This document shows positions 50,201 through 63,795 of a stretch of DNA of 64,000 nt, in pieces (position 1 is the stretch's first letter; each line of letters begins with the position of its first letter). Position numbers and translations under genes: made by a program. Source of the stretch: Cercis canadensis (taxonomy: Eukaryota; Streptophyta; Magnoliopsida; Fabales; Fabaceae); NCBI GenBank assembly GCA_003255065.1, contig QAOA01006795.1:186001-250000 (forward strand), in the 5' to 3' direction. Under the pieces are notes generated by a model. The model searched no databases, was not told where the DNA came from, and worked only from the letters and a program-made list of their open reading frames with translations.

Positions 50201-51837
50201 CCACAACAAAGTTTAATTGTCTCCTAGAAAGACTTGAGCATAAATATTCAGTACCCAAGAATTTCGAGGTAATACCCTTCAAATGCATCAACCATATAGC
50301 AGGATAGATAAATACTCTTTCCCTGGGGCATAGGCTTCCAGTTTGTTACTAACTAATAACCCACACATGATCTTTTGGGGCATAGAAATCATGTGCCAAA
50401 AAGGGCACAGTACAAAGTTACTGACTTTATTGATTCTCTTTTATGGACAACACTTTTGTAAGAGCATGAAGTCTTATTGTCAAAAAAATAAAAGTACAGG
50501 ACTCAAGAAGACAAGAAATCATATTATACAGTCATGGAATGTTTCTTTATCCATTATGTGTGCAATTGTTAGAGCTACCACTGAGATCAGAGGAAAGAAA
50601 TGTCACAAGAAAATATACATATTTATAATTTCAGTCTTCTGATCTCAGGTGATCCATGAAAGGAAAAAACACAACTGTCCACAGAGAGACAGACCTTGTC
50701 ATTTGGGTAAACTTGATCAGAAGCAATGCTGTATTGCCCATTGGCATCCAGAAACCTCTTATCTGCCATCTCCTTCAGCCTTTTTTGAACATCAGCAGGT
50801 TGGAGAGTTGATGAGTGCTGCTGCTTCAAATATATCACATCCTTTCCTCCCATCTTCACACCAACTATAACATGGGTGCCAAAGATCTCAATAAACCTGG
50901 GATAATTGTAAATGGGAAAAGTTTACCAGAGTCTCAAATTAAAATATAGTTGAAAATTAAGAGAAGCACCAATCATTGCAGCATTGACTAATTTATATGA
51001 CTAAATCAATTTAGGCTGCATAATCTTGTTAGTGCGAAACCGGATGCAGCTATTCAGCCAATGCAAACAAAAACTTGAAACTGCATAGTTAAAGAGTATC
51101 AAAGGCTCAGAAAACCTCAAATCATTAAGAAACTACACAGTGGAGCAGATATGTATCATTGCAAGAATTGACCAAGATGTCAAAATTAGAATCCACGGCA
51201 AAGTTTATAAAGGCTAACATCAAACCTTGCCAAAGCAGCCGGGTCCCATGATGGTGGTACAGCCTTTTTGACATGATCACAGAGTACCATCTGAGACTTC
51301 TCTAATGCAACAGAGTAAAGGGTGATGAACACCCCATCAAAAGCAAGGGTCTTTGTATGAGCTGCATCTTTCTGCCAACTCCCAGAGAATTCAAACATGG
51401 AATTGAAGAGGCCTGAGGGAATTTTACCAGTCAAAGATAATTCCTGATTGAACTGTTCAGACATCTGGAAACATTTAAGGAAACAGACAGCCAGTGTGAG
51501 AGGGAAGGAACCAGATTTGGAGAAGAACAACGTGTATAACCACTGGAATAGTAGAGAAAGAGAAATTTAACATTACCTGTTGAAAAGATAGAACATCAGA
51601 CCTGAACCTAGTGCGTTCCCCTTTATCACACTTTATTGACTTTGATACATTTGGTATTGAAACTCCACCAGGCAGAACAACCTCTCTTCCATCATCTTCA
51701 TCTATCTCAATTAAACGTGAATTTACAGGATCTCCTTTACAATACTTGAGACGTAGATCAATTGATATATCATATCCACGCCCAATTGAACCAATCGCAA
51801 TCTCAGCAGCTTTTGGAGCTGGAACCTTGAGGGCCAT
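47244..51837 (-). CDS. MACPF-domain protein, CAD1/NSL1 family
   Basis: Plant membrane-attack-complex/perforin-fold protein of the group that includes CAD1 and NSL1, negative regulators of salicylic-acid-dependent cell death. Seven exons in gene order: 51577-51837, 51226-51464, 50695-50896, 49585-49653, 49313-49499, 48198-48364 and 47244-47930. They sum to 1,812 bp and 603 residues, the usual family length. The start is MALKVPAPKAAEIAIGSIG. Family words include DLRLKYCKGD, LPGGVSIPNVSKSIKCDKGE, the MACPF signature FGTHVIVGVKMGGKDVIY, HNEWLQTVQLEPDVISMSFI, PIEELHQFLEFQLPRQWAPV and the C-terminal RGPQESPGYWVVSGARLVVE. Similarity is greatest to the unnamed Arabidopsis paralogue At4g24290 (from memory). 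All phases close and no break is seen. A 5' UTR intron with its acceptor just before the ATG (about 51862) is likely. Confidence 0.93.
48760..49125. mobile_element. Non-autonomous DNA element in a MACPF intron
   Basis: Left part gtttcaatttagtcctccct then agtttcaattgcagcaat is mirrored on the right by attgctgcaattgaaactag then ggggacaaaattgaaact, an inverted match of about 37 bases. The left end also shows the ttttggtccctatagttttt word common at the ends of plant MITEs and Mutator-like elements, while the right counterpart appears lost. It lies in the intron between the exons at 49313-49499 and 48198-48364. No target duplication could be read. Age probably moderate to old. Confidence 0.6.
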
Positions 51838-52640
51838 AACTCAGCACATCACTCTCCTTCGCTGAAACCAAAATAAAATTCTATAAATCAGCAGACTGAT
51901 ACATAATATGTTCAGTTGAACTCAGAAACTGAAAATATATTTCACACATAAATCAATATCAAATCACCACCTATAACACGCAAATAATGCATATACATGT
52001 TAACTGGTAAAGAAAAATATCAGCAAAAAGAAAAAGTAAAGAAAAATCAATGAGTATGTAACCATTAAAATGGACAGATTGAGCTGAAAGTGATATAATG
52101 GATTCAAATCCGCCCACTCTCTTATGAATAAAATTAATGAGAAAAAGTTTTAGCTCAAGTTAATGCAAAAAAAAGGCATAGTTTCTACTCCTATATAAAC
52201 CCCCAACAAAAAAAGAGTCCACATTTTTTTTCCTATTAAGAAACCCAGCAAAACTCTGCATTCTGTCCCATAAAATGAATGAGCTTTGCTACAATTCGTA
52301 CATTTCCAACCCCACCACAGCACACAGAGAGGTCATCAAGTACTTCCTAAGAAGCATTAAAAGGTACAACTTCAAATTGAGGAAACCTTACAGCTAAATC
52401 AACTATAACGGCAAAATCATACAAAAATATCAAACTTGAGCATTCATCACTCGCTGTTTCCAGGAACTCCTCCTTTGAGCTCAGAATCAAGTGGAAAACC
52501 ATACAAAATCGAGCTGGGCACCCAATAACTACTCTTGGAACTTGGCGATCAGTGAAAGCAAATGCGTGATTTGCATCCAAAACCCTAGCAGAAAGATTGG
52601 ACTTTGAGAGGAAAGTTTGAGGGAAAAAAATACAGAGTTA
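51838..52640 (-). other. MACPF gene 5' leader with probable UTR intron
   Basis: On the minus strand a CT-rich leader (ctctctctctttctc around 52650-52685) and the segment 52.27-52.58 kb look like a 5' UTR exon. An acceptor lies at about 51862, just before the start codon. No separate gene is supported. Confidence 0.45.
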
Positions 52641-54873
52641 GAGAGAGAGAAATGGAACCCTATTAAGAGAAAGAGAGAGAGAGAAGGGACATGAGTAAAA
52701 AGCACGAGGAGGGAGTGAGTTTTTTGAGTACGAAATTAAGAGAGTAATTTCCGTTTGACTAAAATTAAAGATTTTGTAGACAGACACGTGGGGACTGACA
52801 CTTTTAACTAAACCAATGAGAGAGAGAATCCAAGTCAGAGTCAACATTTTCAACGGCTTGTTAATCTTACATGATAACACCATCAAAAGACGCTACTCAC
52901 TGTTTTTTTACCACTGAAATCGTAAATCTTTTTTTTTTAACAGTTAAAAAAATTTTGGGTCATCTTTTCTATCTATTAAGACTAGGTTATTCCTCAAACA
53001 GCGCATTTCCTTATTGACTTTAAAAAAATTTGGGTGTACACCCATGAAACTTTTTTTATAACTAAATTTTCGAGTTGAAAACATAAGGAAATAGAAATTC
53101 AGAATCTCAATATTTTTAAGAAATTTTAAATTAATTATATTATATATACTTAGGTGAGCTAATTAGAGTTAGTTCAGGTGATAAATATATAATTACTTTA
53201 TTTTTTAAGACGTAGATTTAAATTTTTTAATAGATAATCTTAAAGTTTTTAATGAAACATGTGATATGCTCTAACTTTAGAATAAATTTTTTTTTTCATC
53301 CTAAACTTTTTTTAACCAAAAAAAAATGTACTTATGTGACTTAAAATTTAAACCTATACTAAATTAAATAAATATTCTTAATAGCCTATAAATTTAGATC
53401 TTTTGACTATTATTTATCACTTTTTTTTTCTTACATTACAATGGGGAGGGACAAGAGCAAGCTCCAAATTGTAATTAGGACATCAAAGTAGCCTTATGAA
53501 TAGTATTTAATCAATTAGCTTCTAGTACGTGATCATACGATTTGTAATTGAATAATATTGAAGTTGTTCTCAAAACTTATAAATTTTATATTTGAATTTA
53601 AAATTATGGCCAAAACTTATAACAAAAAAAAAAATTATAGCCCGTGACCTTGATGTCTTTCTCATTTTATTATATTTTTCTATCCAAACTAAATTATTCT
53701 TAATGTGTCATTCTCTAACTTTTTTTTTTATATTTTTTAGGATAAATTCTTTTAGATAATTACTTTCTTATTTGACTTTTGTTTCTCAGTTGATGTCTTT
53801 TTCATTATAATTTTGTTCTACTCAAACTTCTTAATAGTCAATTATTTGTCATTCTCTAACTTGTTTTTCTTATATCTTTTGAAGATAGAATCTTTTGAAA
53901 AATCACATTCCTATTTGACTATTGTGTCTCACTTGATGTGGAGAAGAACTTGTGTGTTTTTAGGGAAAAATAAATAATTAAATCTTTCCCTTTTGTGACT
54001 CTTCTAACGGAGTATATTTTTTAAAAATTTTATTATCTGGTATTTTTTTTTTTTTATAAAATTTTCAAGTATTACATGTAGCAAACAAAAATATGAACTT
54101 CCAAAATAATAACAACAATCTCTAACATGTTTTTTCTCATTTTCAGAATTAACTTTTCTTTTATCCCTCTGTAATAAAACAGACTATTACATTATCACAT
54201 ATTTCATAACTTAAATTTTGTGACATTGAATATACTAGCCTCCTTGAAAACTCAATTTTGAAAATGAAATTTTCGGAGTTAATTTTTTAACAATTTTTGT
54301 TAATACCAAATTAAAATAAATTTAAATTAAAAAAAAAAAAGCCTTCAACTAAAGCTCCAATAAGCAAGATAGTTCATTTCCACACACACACACACACACA
54401 AAAAAAAAAAAAGCAAAATAGTTCACTTAACCAATTTGCTTAATCAAGAGTTTAAACTCAATTGAGTCATTTCTCTACCAAGCATCTACCAGTACATGCA
54501 ACCAAAAAGAAATGCATGCACCTAAAATTTTAAATGATTATTTAAGAAAAGGAATCTCAAAAGTTGAAATGATGAATTTGACCCCAACAAATTAGAGAAT
54601 TTTTTCTATTCAAAATAGTTTTTGGTAATCAAAGTTTAGGATAAGAGAATATTACTCTATTTTAAAATTAAGATATACTATATATTTCAGTGAAAATTTA
54701 CAATAATACTCATAAATTATTTATTAAAATAGAATTTATTCGCAGTAAAATTTGAACCTAATATTTACAAGCAAAATAATTTGACCATTATTAACTAAAA
54801 TAATACTCATTGACTCAATTGTATTAATTTGATTCTTACTAACTAAATCAAAATAATTCTTATAAAGCCTTGT
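52641..54873. other. Gene-free, AT-rich region
   Basis: No protein gene recognised. Near 53170-53250 there is a weak SINE-like word order (agagttagttcaggtgataa, then gacgtagatttaaa) without tail or duplication. An (AC)n run lies at 54380-54400. The left edge holds the MACPF promoter. Confidence 0.45.
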
Positions 54874-54882
54874 CTACTCTGA

Positions 54883-55435
54883 GAGTGATTCTTGTAGATA
54901 TTGCATTTCTACAAACTAAATACACAAATAAGACATATTTCAAACTATTTCCACAACTAAGGTAGTTTTTTTTTTTTTTTACTTTTTCTCTTCAGTGTCG
55001 CATTTTGAACCCAATGGAGAGCCGCATTTTGGTTCCAGGCTCCTTTAAGGAGCCGAATTTTGGCATGAATTTTTTTTTTTTATTTTTTTTTTATTTTTGC
55101 AAGTGAGGAGTCGAATTATGGTATAGAAGGGAGCCGAATTTTGGCTCCCACCTCCCTTAAGGAGCCGAATTTTGGCATGGATAATTTTCTTTTTTTTTTT
55201 AATTTTGAAGAAGGGAGTCGAATTTTGGCTCCCACCTCCTTTAAGGAGCCGAATTTTGGCAAAATTCGGCTCCTTAAAGGAGCTTGAAACCAAAATGCGA
55301 CTCTCCATTGGGTTGAAAATGCGACACTGAAGAGAAAAAGTAAAAAAAAAAATTACCGTAGTCATGAAAATAGTTTAAAATATGCCTTATTTATGTATTT
55401 AGTTTGTAAAAATGTAATATCTACAAGAATTACTC
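54883..55435. mobile_element. Mutator-like MITE with 9-bp target duplication
   Basis: A 553-bp element flanked by the perfect direct repeat ctactctga at 54874-54882 and 55436-55444; 9 bp is the Mutator-superfamily size. The ends are long inverted repeats of about 178 bp (54883-about 55060 and about 55258-55435): gagtgattcttgtagatatt at the left is mirrored by aatatctacaagaattactc at the right, with a low level of mismatch. Between them are about 200 bp of amplified units built on gagccgaattttggc and poly(T). The unit at 55236-55282 is a perfect 22-bp inverted repeat with a 3-base loop. The element carries no transposase and is non-coding. The intact duplication suggests a fairly young insertion. 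Confidence 0.9.
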
Positions 55436-55444
55436 CTACTCTGA

Positions 55445-56786
55445 ATGTATTAATTTTTCAACTACTAATTTCATTACAATCCCTTTTTTAATGAGAGCTG
55501 TAAATGCTCCCTCAACGTTGACTTTTAGCATCACTCGCACCAAGAATTAAATGCAACCATTGACGTGTAAGATCAGTAATCCAGTACATTTATTTGATTT
55601 TCTCTATTTAATACTCAATAATAAGGGTAAAAAAAAATAGAGTACATATTGGAGATTGCTTTTAATAATTTTTATTTTTTCATATCAAACAATTGCAAGA
55701 TAATTTGTATTCTAAGTTACTAATAAAATATATTTTGATAAACTATTTATTAAAATAGAGATAGAGAATTATGTAAATTAGTTATTAAAATTATATATTT
55801 TAATTATTTTATTCATAAGATACAGATAATATGAGTCACTTTATTTTAAAAGTTACTTACAAAGTAATATGATTTATTTTTTTGTGTGCTTATTAATAAT
55901 TTAATTAAAATTACTTTAAATTGATAAATAATTTTTAAACAATCCCACTTATATAATATTTTGTAAAACTATATTTTTTTAATTATTTTGCAGAAACTCA
56001 TGTCACTTACTGATAAAATTTATCAGCACTGCTAATGCTATTGCTGCAACTTTTAAACATGATCAACATTCATTACAGAAGAAGCCTCAATTGTCACTTT
56101 CATATACACTTTTTAATCAAAACACTTTCTTTTATGCTTACCCCTCAACCAAGTAAAGTATTTGGGACTTTTCCCAACAATCAAAATATATTTAATTTCT
56201 GAGCAGCAAGAATTCAAAAAGACACCACCTAATCTACCATACAGATTCATTTCATGGTCAACAGACAGTAAATGATTTGCGAATTATTGGCAAAAACAAG
56301 CTTGCAATCCACGTGTTTATTACTCATTCTCAGATGCACGATTTGTGTATGACCTCACATGAGGACATGTGAACACTATACCAAGGTACAAGCCCCTGCT
56401 TAGATTAGCAGAAACAAGTAGGGAAAAAGGTACAAACCCTTTGTTTATTTGATTTGGCCATACGTGCAATATTGCCATTCATGAACCTTTTCGAACTCGA
56501 GGCAAAAAGAAGGACTTTTTGGAACTCTTCCAGTAAAAAACTATAGGAATTCTTAGAATAGCACCCTCCTGCTTTCTTTTGTCTCTATCCCATTTCCTTC
56601 TAAGTGAGTGCCTCCGCTTCAGATTACCAAATCCAACAACTCTGAACTTGTTTCCAAATTTTTACCTCCAAATCTACCTCATAGAGTCACCATATTTGCT
56701 CACAACCACATATCTTAATCACTTTCTTTGTCGTTTCAGACATTTTGTCAAACATTTCGTCCTCATTCATTGCTCCACCATCCCTG
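55445..56786. other. Gene-free region upstream of the MASS-like gene
   Basis: Very AT-rich to about 56.0 kb, then mixed sequence serving as promoter of the gene at 56.9 kb. No element ends or RNA gene recognised. Confidence 0.45.
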
Positions 56787-56794
56787 TATATATA
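56787..56794 (+). promoter_or_regulatory. Probable TATA box of the MASS-like gene
   Basis: TATATATA about 100 bases before the start codon at 56891, predicting a leader of about 70 bases. Position and context (ccctgtatatatactc) fit a plant core promoter. Confidence 0.5.
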
Positions 56795-56890
56795 CTCTAA
56801 TTTGCCTCTACCCCTTGACCTATCTAACTCTTCCTCACTAGCATCGCCTCTACCTTTTTCCAGAAACTTTTAGCCAAACAAACCAGAAAA

Positions 56891-57364
56891 ATGAATGGCT
56901 ATTCCAAGATAGGGAATACCCACAAATCAAGATCCACAGATTTCTCAGATTTTCCCCCATTTCCTCAAACCCCAAAATCTAGCAGAAACCATGCTCCTAC
57001 CCCAACAACCAAACCAGAGGAACCTGCCCAGATGAAAAACAGCAATACCCAGAAGAATTCTTCCCCTGAGAGAGAAGAGGAAGGTGAAAAAGGTGAGAGA
57101 TTTGGTGTGATTCTGGGTAGGAGTGGTTCAGTTTCTTCAGCATCTTCTGGGTTTCAGGCTACAATGAAGAAGGCATTCTCAATGAGAAGATCTTCATCAG
57201 TTTCAGAGAGGTACTGCAGAATCCATGACCAGTATATGGCATTAGCGCCAGCCATTGGAGATGATGAAATGGGTGGAGATGAAATTGAGAGTAGAAGATC
57301 TATGAAGAAGGAACACAGAGGAGGCAAGATCTTCAGAGCCTGTAAGCGCCTAATTGGACTTTAA
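56891..57364 (+). CDS. Small basic Ser-rich protein, MASS-like
   Basis: Intronless, 157 residues. The N-terminal half is Pro/Ser/Thr-rich with several Ser/Thr-Pro sites (FPQTPKSS, APTPTTKP). A conserved core follows: GSVSSASSGFQATMKKAFSM then RRSSSVSERYCRIHDQYMAL, and a basic end GGKIFRACKRLIGL. The RRSSSVSERYCRIHDQ core is what I recall for the plant family that includes the MAPK substrates of the stomatal lineage (MASS1-3), although this protein is longer at its N-terminus. Role as a MAPK substrate is inferred. The start ATG follows a plausible leader with a TATA box at 56787. Confidence 0.75.
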   Translation: MNGYSKIGNTHKSRSTDFSDFPPFPQTPKSSRNHAPTPTTKPEEPAQMKNSNTQKNSSPEREEEGEKGERFGVILGRSGSVSSASSGFQATMKKAFSMRRSSSVSERYCRIHDQYMALAPAIGDDEMGGDEIESRRSMKKEHRGGKIFRACKRLIGL

Positions 57365-59088
57365 TTAGGCTTCTTACTTACAATTAATGAGTGCAATCTG
57401 CTTTATAGTTTTGTTAAGAGAAGTCAATTTTACCTTTTTTCTTCCCTTCTTTTTCCTTTCAATAATCTAAATATGTATATTTTGGCTATATTTCCCAATT
57501 CCAAGCAGCTTGGGCTCCATCTTCTTTTAATTATTCATTGAGCCAAAGTAGATTTATGGCTACTTTCATTTTGGATGGGATGTTAAAGTGAACTATACTA
57601 TTTTATGGATTTGGATATGGTGATATCACTTAAGTCTGTTTAGATTTGAGCCGTCTAATTCTATTAAAATTTATCTTACTCATTAAATGTTAATGTATTT
57701 TAATGATTCATATGAGTTTTGATGAAATAGACGGCTCAGATCTAAATAACATGACTCAAGTAACATAACTGGATTCGGATTTTTATTTTATAATTTTATA
57801 ATTCATTTTTTGAAATGAACTAACGACCCATGATATTTTTATTTTTTTTGAAAAAAAAATATCAAGAGCAAATTTAACGATTGGGATTATTCTCACATAT
57901 CTTAGGAGAATCTATGAGGAAGCATATCATTCAAGCAGCTTACTACATCTCACACTACAAAATAAATTCTAAGACATATCACAAAGTTACCATATATATT
58001 GTTCATGAATGATTCATGAGTCAAATGTTACATTTATCTTTAGTTCACAATGATCATTAACAACAAGTTTTTTCTATATATAACAAATTTATCAATATGA
58101 ATTAGTTTTAATGAGAAATTAATACTTGGCAGTTATTTAACTATACAAAGATTATTATCAGCTATTTGCTTTTGTAGAATGACACTAGTTTTGTTGGCAC
58201 AACATGAACACAACAATAGTAATGAACTTTTGGCTCAATTGATGCTTGAACGCCCTATAAACAGAGCAAATTTTAGATTTGAATCAGGACGTGAGTAATT
58301 TTTTCCTTTTCCTTCAAAAAAGAAAAAAATATATATGAACACGATAATATTCTAAATCAAATTTTCTTTTGTTGCTGAAACAGTGAAACAGGTAGAGAAT
58401 AAATTATCTTAATGTTTGAAGGGTAAAATAGTAATAAAAGAAATTTATCCGAACAACCTGAGAAAGCGGGATTACAGGACTCAGATTGTCTTCTTCCTCA
58501 TTCCATGGATAGAGAGAGATTTTGGGGGGAAGATATAAAAAGTTGTTGGCGGAGGAATAGCGAAACCCATTTAGCTTGACAAGAAAAGACTTGTGGTTGG
58601 CATGGAAAAAGTAAACCTTATTCATCTTCTAAAGGGTATATTCCAATTCATTTTGCTAATTTTAGCTGTTTCCTTGCATGGAAAAATCCTCCTTCTTCAA
58701 TATTTATATTCTACGCAAAATCTTCTTTTTTCCATCTTATCCCCATTTTCTTCTTTCTCTCTTACAAGTTTCTAGTTTACTATTTTGACTCGTAGTTACT
58801 TGTAAGATCCTTGCTTTCCTCATTTTCAACGTGGAGCAGAAAAAAAACCTGAAAATTTTTCTGGGCTGTAGTGGTTGTTTGGCTAGATTCATAGAATTGT
58901 AGCGGAAAGGAACAATTTTTCTCATCAAATTCGGACCTGGAAAATTTCCCAATAATGGTACTCGTATGACAAATTCAAAGAAAATTTTGTCATCGCAACA
59001 ACTGCGATTCTACATTTGGTTATGGGTTTGTGTTAGCATCGTAGTGAGTGAGCTCGGGTGGCGAATAGGTGAGTCTGAGTCGCGGAAA
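57365..59088. other. Intergenic region between MASS-like and PB1 genes
   Basis: 3' flank of the small gene, one short inverted-repeat element (57607-57780) and the promoter and leader of the PB1 gene. Open frames at 58404-58952 have no family resemblance. Confidence 0.5.
57607..57780. mobile_element. Short MITE-like inverted repeat
   Basis: About 174 bp that is almost entirely two inverted arms. The left tagatttgagccgtctaatt pairs with the right aatagacggctcagatctaa, and similarity extends outward to ggattt and attcgg ends. No convincing target duplication. Small foldback elements of this kind are common near plant genes. Family not assigned. Confidence 0.6.
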
Positions 59089-60795
59089 ATGGCGGGAGAA
59101 GGAGGCAATGGTGGAGCTGGGGATGAACCGTTGTCTCCGAAGAACAAAGTTAAGTTCTTGTGTAGCTATGGCGGGAAGATTCTTCCGAGACCCGCTGACG
59201 GTCACCTGAAGTACGTCGGCGGCGAGACACGTGTCATCGCTGTGCCTCGTGACATCACTTTATCAGGTATTCTTCGTTGATTCTGTTTGTTTCCCTGGAT
59301 AATGTGCCCTTTCTATTTTCCCAGAAGAAACTCCCTTTCCTCCCCTGCCTAGGAATTCTAAAAATTATTCAACTTGCTCCGTTTTAAGTTGAGAGATTGG
59401 ATCAAACCCGTTTGTGTTTTACCTATTGACCTTCTTTGATTGCTCAATAATCGAAGACTAAAATTGTCCACAAGGTTATAGGTATTGGTGTTAGAATAAT
59501 GATAATGGTTGAACAGCATTAAGATTGCATATTTAATATCAGCTTTAGCTCTTATGTCCGAAAATGTTCAGCAAACTAATTGATCTTCAAAGTAGTAGCT
59601 AGAATTGAAGATTATGGGAGTATTTAATTTTCGCAGGTGGTAGAGGATGTGTCCCTGGAAATACTAATCACAATATAATACTGATAAAAAAGAAAATTTT
59701 CTTTATCTTTTAGGGTACTTTTGTGAAAGAATTCTGAAATTTCCAGGGGTGTAATTGCTTATGCACCGTGTTGTCAACATTTCAGAGCTTATGAAGAAAG
59801 TCATTGCTCTAATTGAGGGTGATATGATACTCAAGTACCAGCTGGTCCCTGAAGATATTGATACTTTAGTGTCAGTAAGAACAGATGAAGATCTGAAGCA
59901 CATGTTTGATGAGCATGATCGCCACGCAAGCGATGGAACTCCAATGCTTCGAGCTTTCTTGTTTCCTTCTAAGCCAGTTGTATTAGAGAATCAAGCAGCA
60001 ATATTTGAACCTCATCAATTAGAGCAGAGGTACATTGATGCTATTAATGGCATCCTCCGAACAAGTCCTAGGGCAAGACACAGCCCCATGAGACCTCTGA
60101 GCACTTCCTCGGCTTGTTCTTCTCCAAAATCCAGCTCCCCAGATGGTAATACTAATGATAACGTAATCCATGACTCGTTCTCATTCAAGGGCTCCCATAA
60201 TAGCCATGATCTGATGCATGAAGTGCGAACAAGTCCTAGGGCAAGACTTAGTCCCATCAGACCTCTCAGCCGTTCCTCAGCTTGTTCTTCCCCAATATCT
60301 ACCTCCCCAGATGGTCATACTAATGATAATGTGATCCATGATTCTTTCTCATTCAAGGGCTCCCATAGTAGCCGCAATCCGATGCATAGAGTGCTAAGCT
60401 CTCCCAGCATTGTCAGCCTAAACAACCTCCAGAATCAGAGCAGTGGCTTTGGCGGCCTCAACATGCAACAGTGTGATCTTAGTTATCATCACAACTATCA
60501 ACACCATCCTCATGGTCATGGCTACCCTTCATTTAGGACGCCACAAGATCCACAAATAGGCACTGGGATTGGAAGGTTTCCCCCAACTTTGCCAATGGGG
60601 AAGGCAGATATCAGTAGGGGTACTGGTTTTAACACTTATTACTCAACAAGCAGACACCAGAGAGGATGTGGAAGCTGCTCTAAGTGTGGATATCATGATG
60701 AGAGTACAACGTATGCACATACTCTGGCGGATGGAAGACTTGACATAGCTGATAGTCTTCCTCGGAGACCTAGAAGGACTATATGGGACTTGTAA
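59089..60795 (+). CDS. Octicosapeptide/PB1-domain protein
   Basis: Plant protein with an N-terminal PB1 domain, a ubiquitin-like fold used for protein-protein contacts; most plant members have no known function. Two exons, 59089-59266 and 59786-60795, join at LS|ELMKKV to give 395 residues. The start is [13 protein letters not shown]; an in-frame upstream ATG at 58966 would add 41 residues that do not look like family sequence. PB1 (about residues 18-105) begins [17 protein letters not shown], has the [18 protein letters not shown] segment and an acidic OPCA-like motif in [18 protein letters not shown]. The rest is Ser/Pro/His-rich low complexity with a 56-residue tandem duplication and a C-terminal [11 protein letters not shown] cluster. 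No further domain seen. Confidence 0.88.
60058..60393 (+). repeat. In-frame 168-bp tandem duplication in the PB1 gene
   Basis: Copies 60058-60225 and 60226-60393 each encode 56 residues, starting [15 protein letters not shown] and [15 protein letters not shown] and both containing [15 protein letters not shown]. At protein level most positions agree and differences are conservative or in Ser/Asn runs. No N is present. The copies have diverged enough to suggest a real, not very recent event. Confidence 0.95.
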
Positions 60796-61349
60796 ATACG
60801 AGTCTCTGCCCTCTTTAAGTGGTTTCATTGATACGGTGTGTTGTATAGAAAAGAGAGTAGAATGTGAAAGGTGAATAGTATTTAGAAAGTGAATTGTGAA
60901 CATTGCTTTCATTCTTTGTATTAATTTGAAATTGGACATTCTTTAACAATGTTTTTATTCCCAATATTGTTGATTATGAGATCGACGAACACTTCGTTGT
61001 TTTACAAAATAGACAATTCATCGGAACTATCAAATGAGTTAATCGTATAATTATATTACCTTCTTCTGTCTACTTTTTTTTGCTTGACTAAAATTGTGAA
61101 TCAATAACTAACAACATCAATAAAAAAAACAGAGTAAGGAATATACGACTACATTTTCAGCCTATAAATTCCACCCACGATACTTACGATTCATAGACAA
61201 AATTTCCAAGGTACATGGGCTTTGATGAGAATCTATAAAATCCCTGTGTAATTAATTTAATGAGAACATCCATCCACTCTCCGTTGACAAAAATCACTAC
61301 CATTTAACCACAGAAGACACAAAAAAAGCTATCAATTAATCCCTATATC
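60796..61349. other. Intergenic space between convergent genes
   Basis: Holds the 3' UTRs of the PB1 gene (plus) and the Hsp70 gene (minus). Nothing else recognised. Confidence 0.6.

Positions 61350-63795
<2,446 letters not shown>

Noticed and set aside
55045-55365. Open frame on the minus strand with repeated AKIRLLKGGGSQNS-type units, looking like a repeat protein
   Set aside because: It lies wholly within the Mutator-like MITE and simply translates its palindromic core and poly(T) runs; no coding features.
58966-59088. Upstream in-frame ATG for the PB1 gene
   Set aside because: The added 41 residues are hydrophobic and unlike family N-termini; the ATG at 59089 gives the expected short acidic/Gly-rich start.
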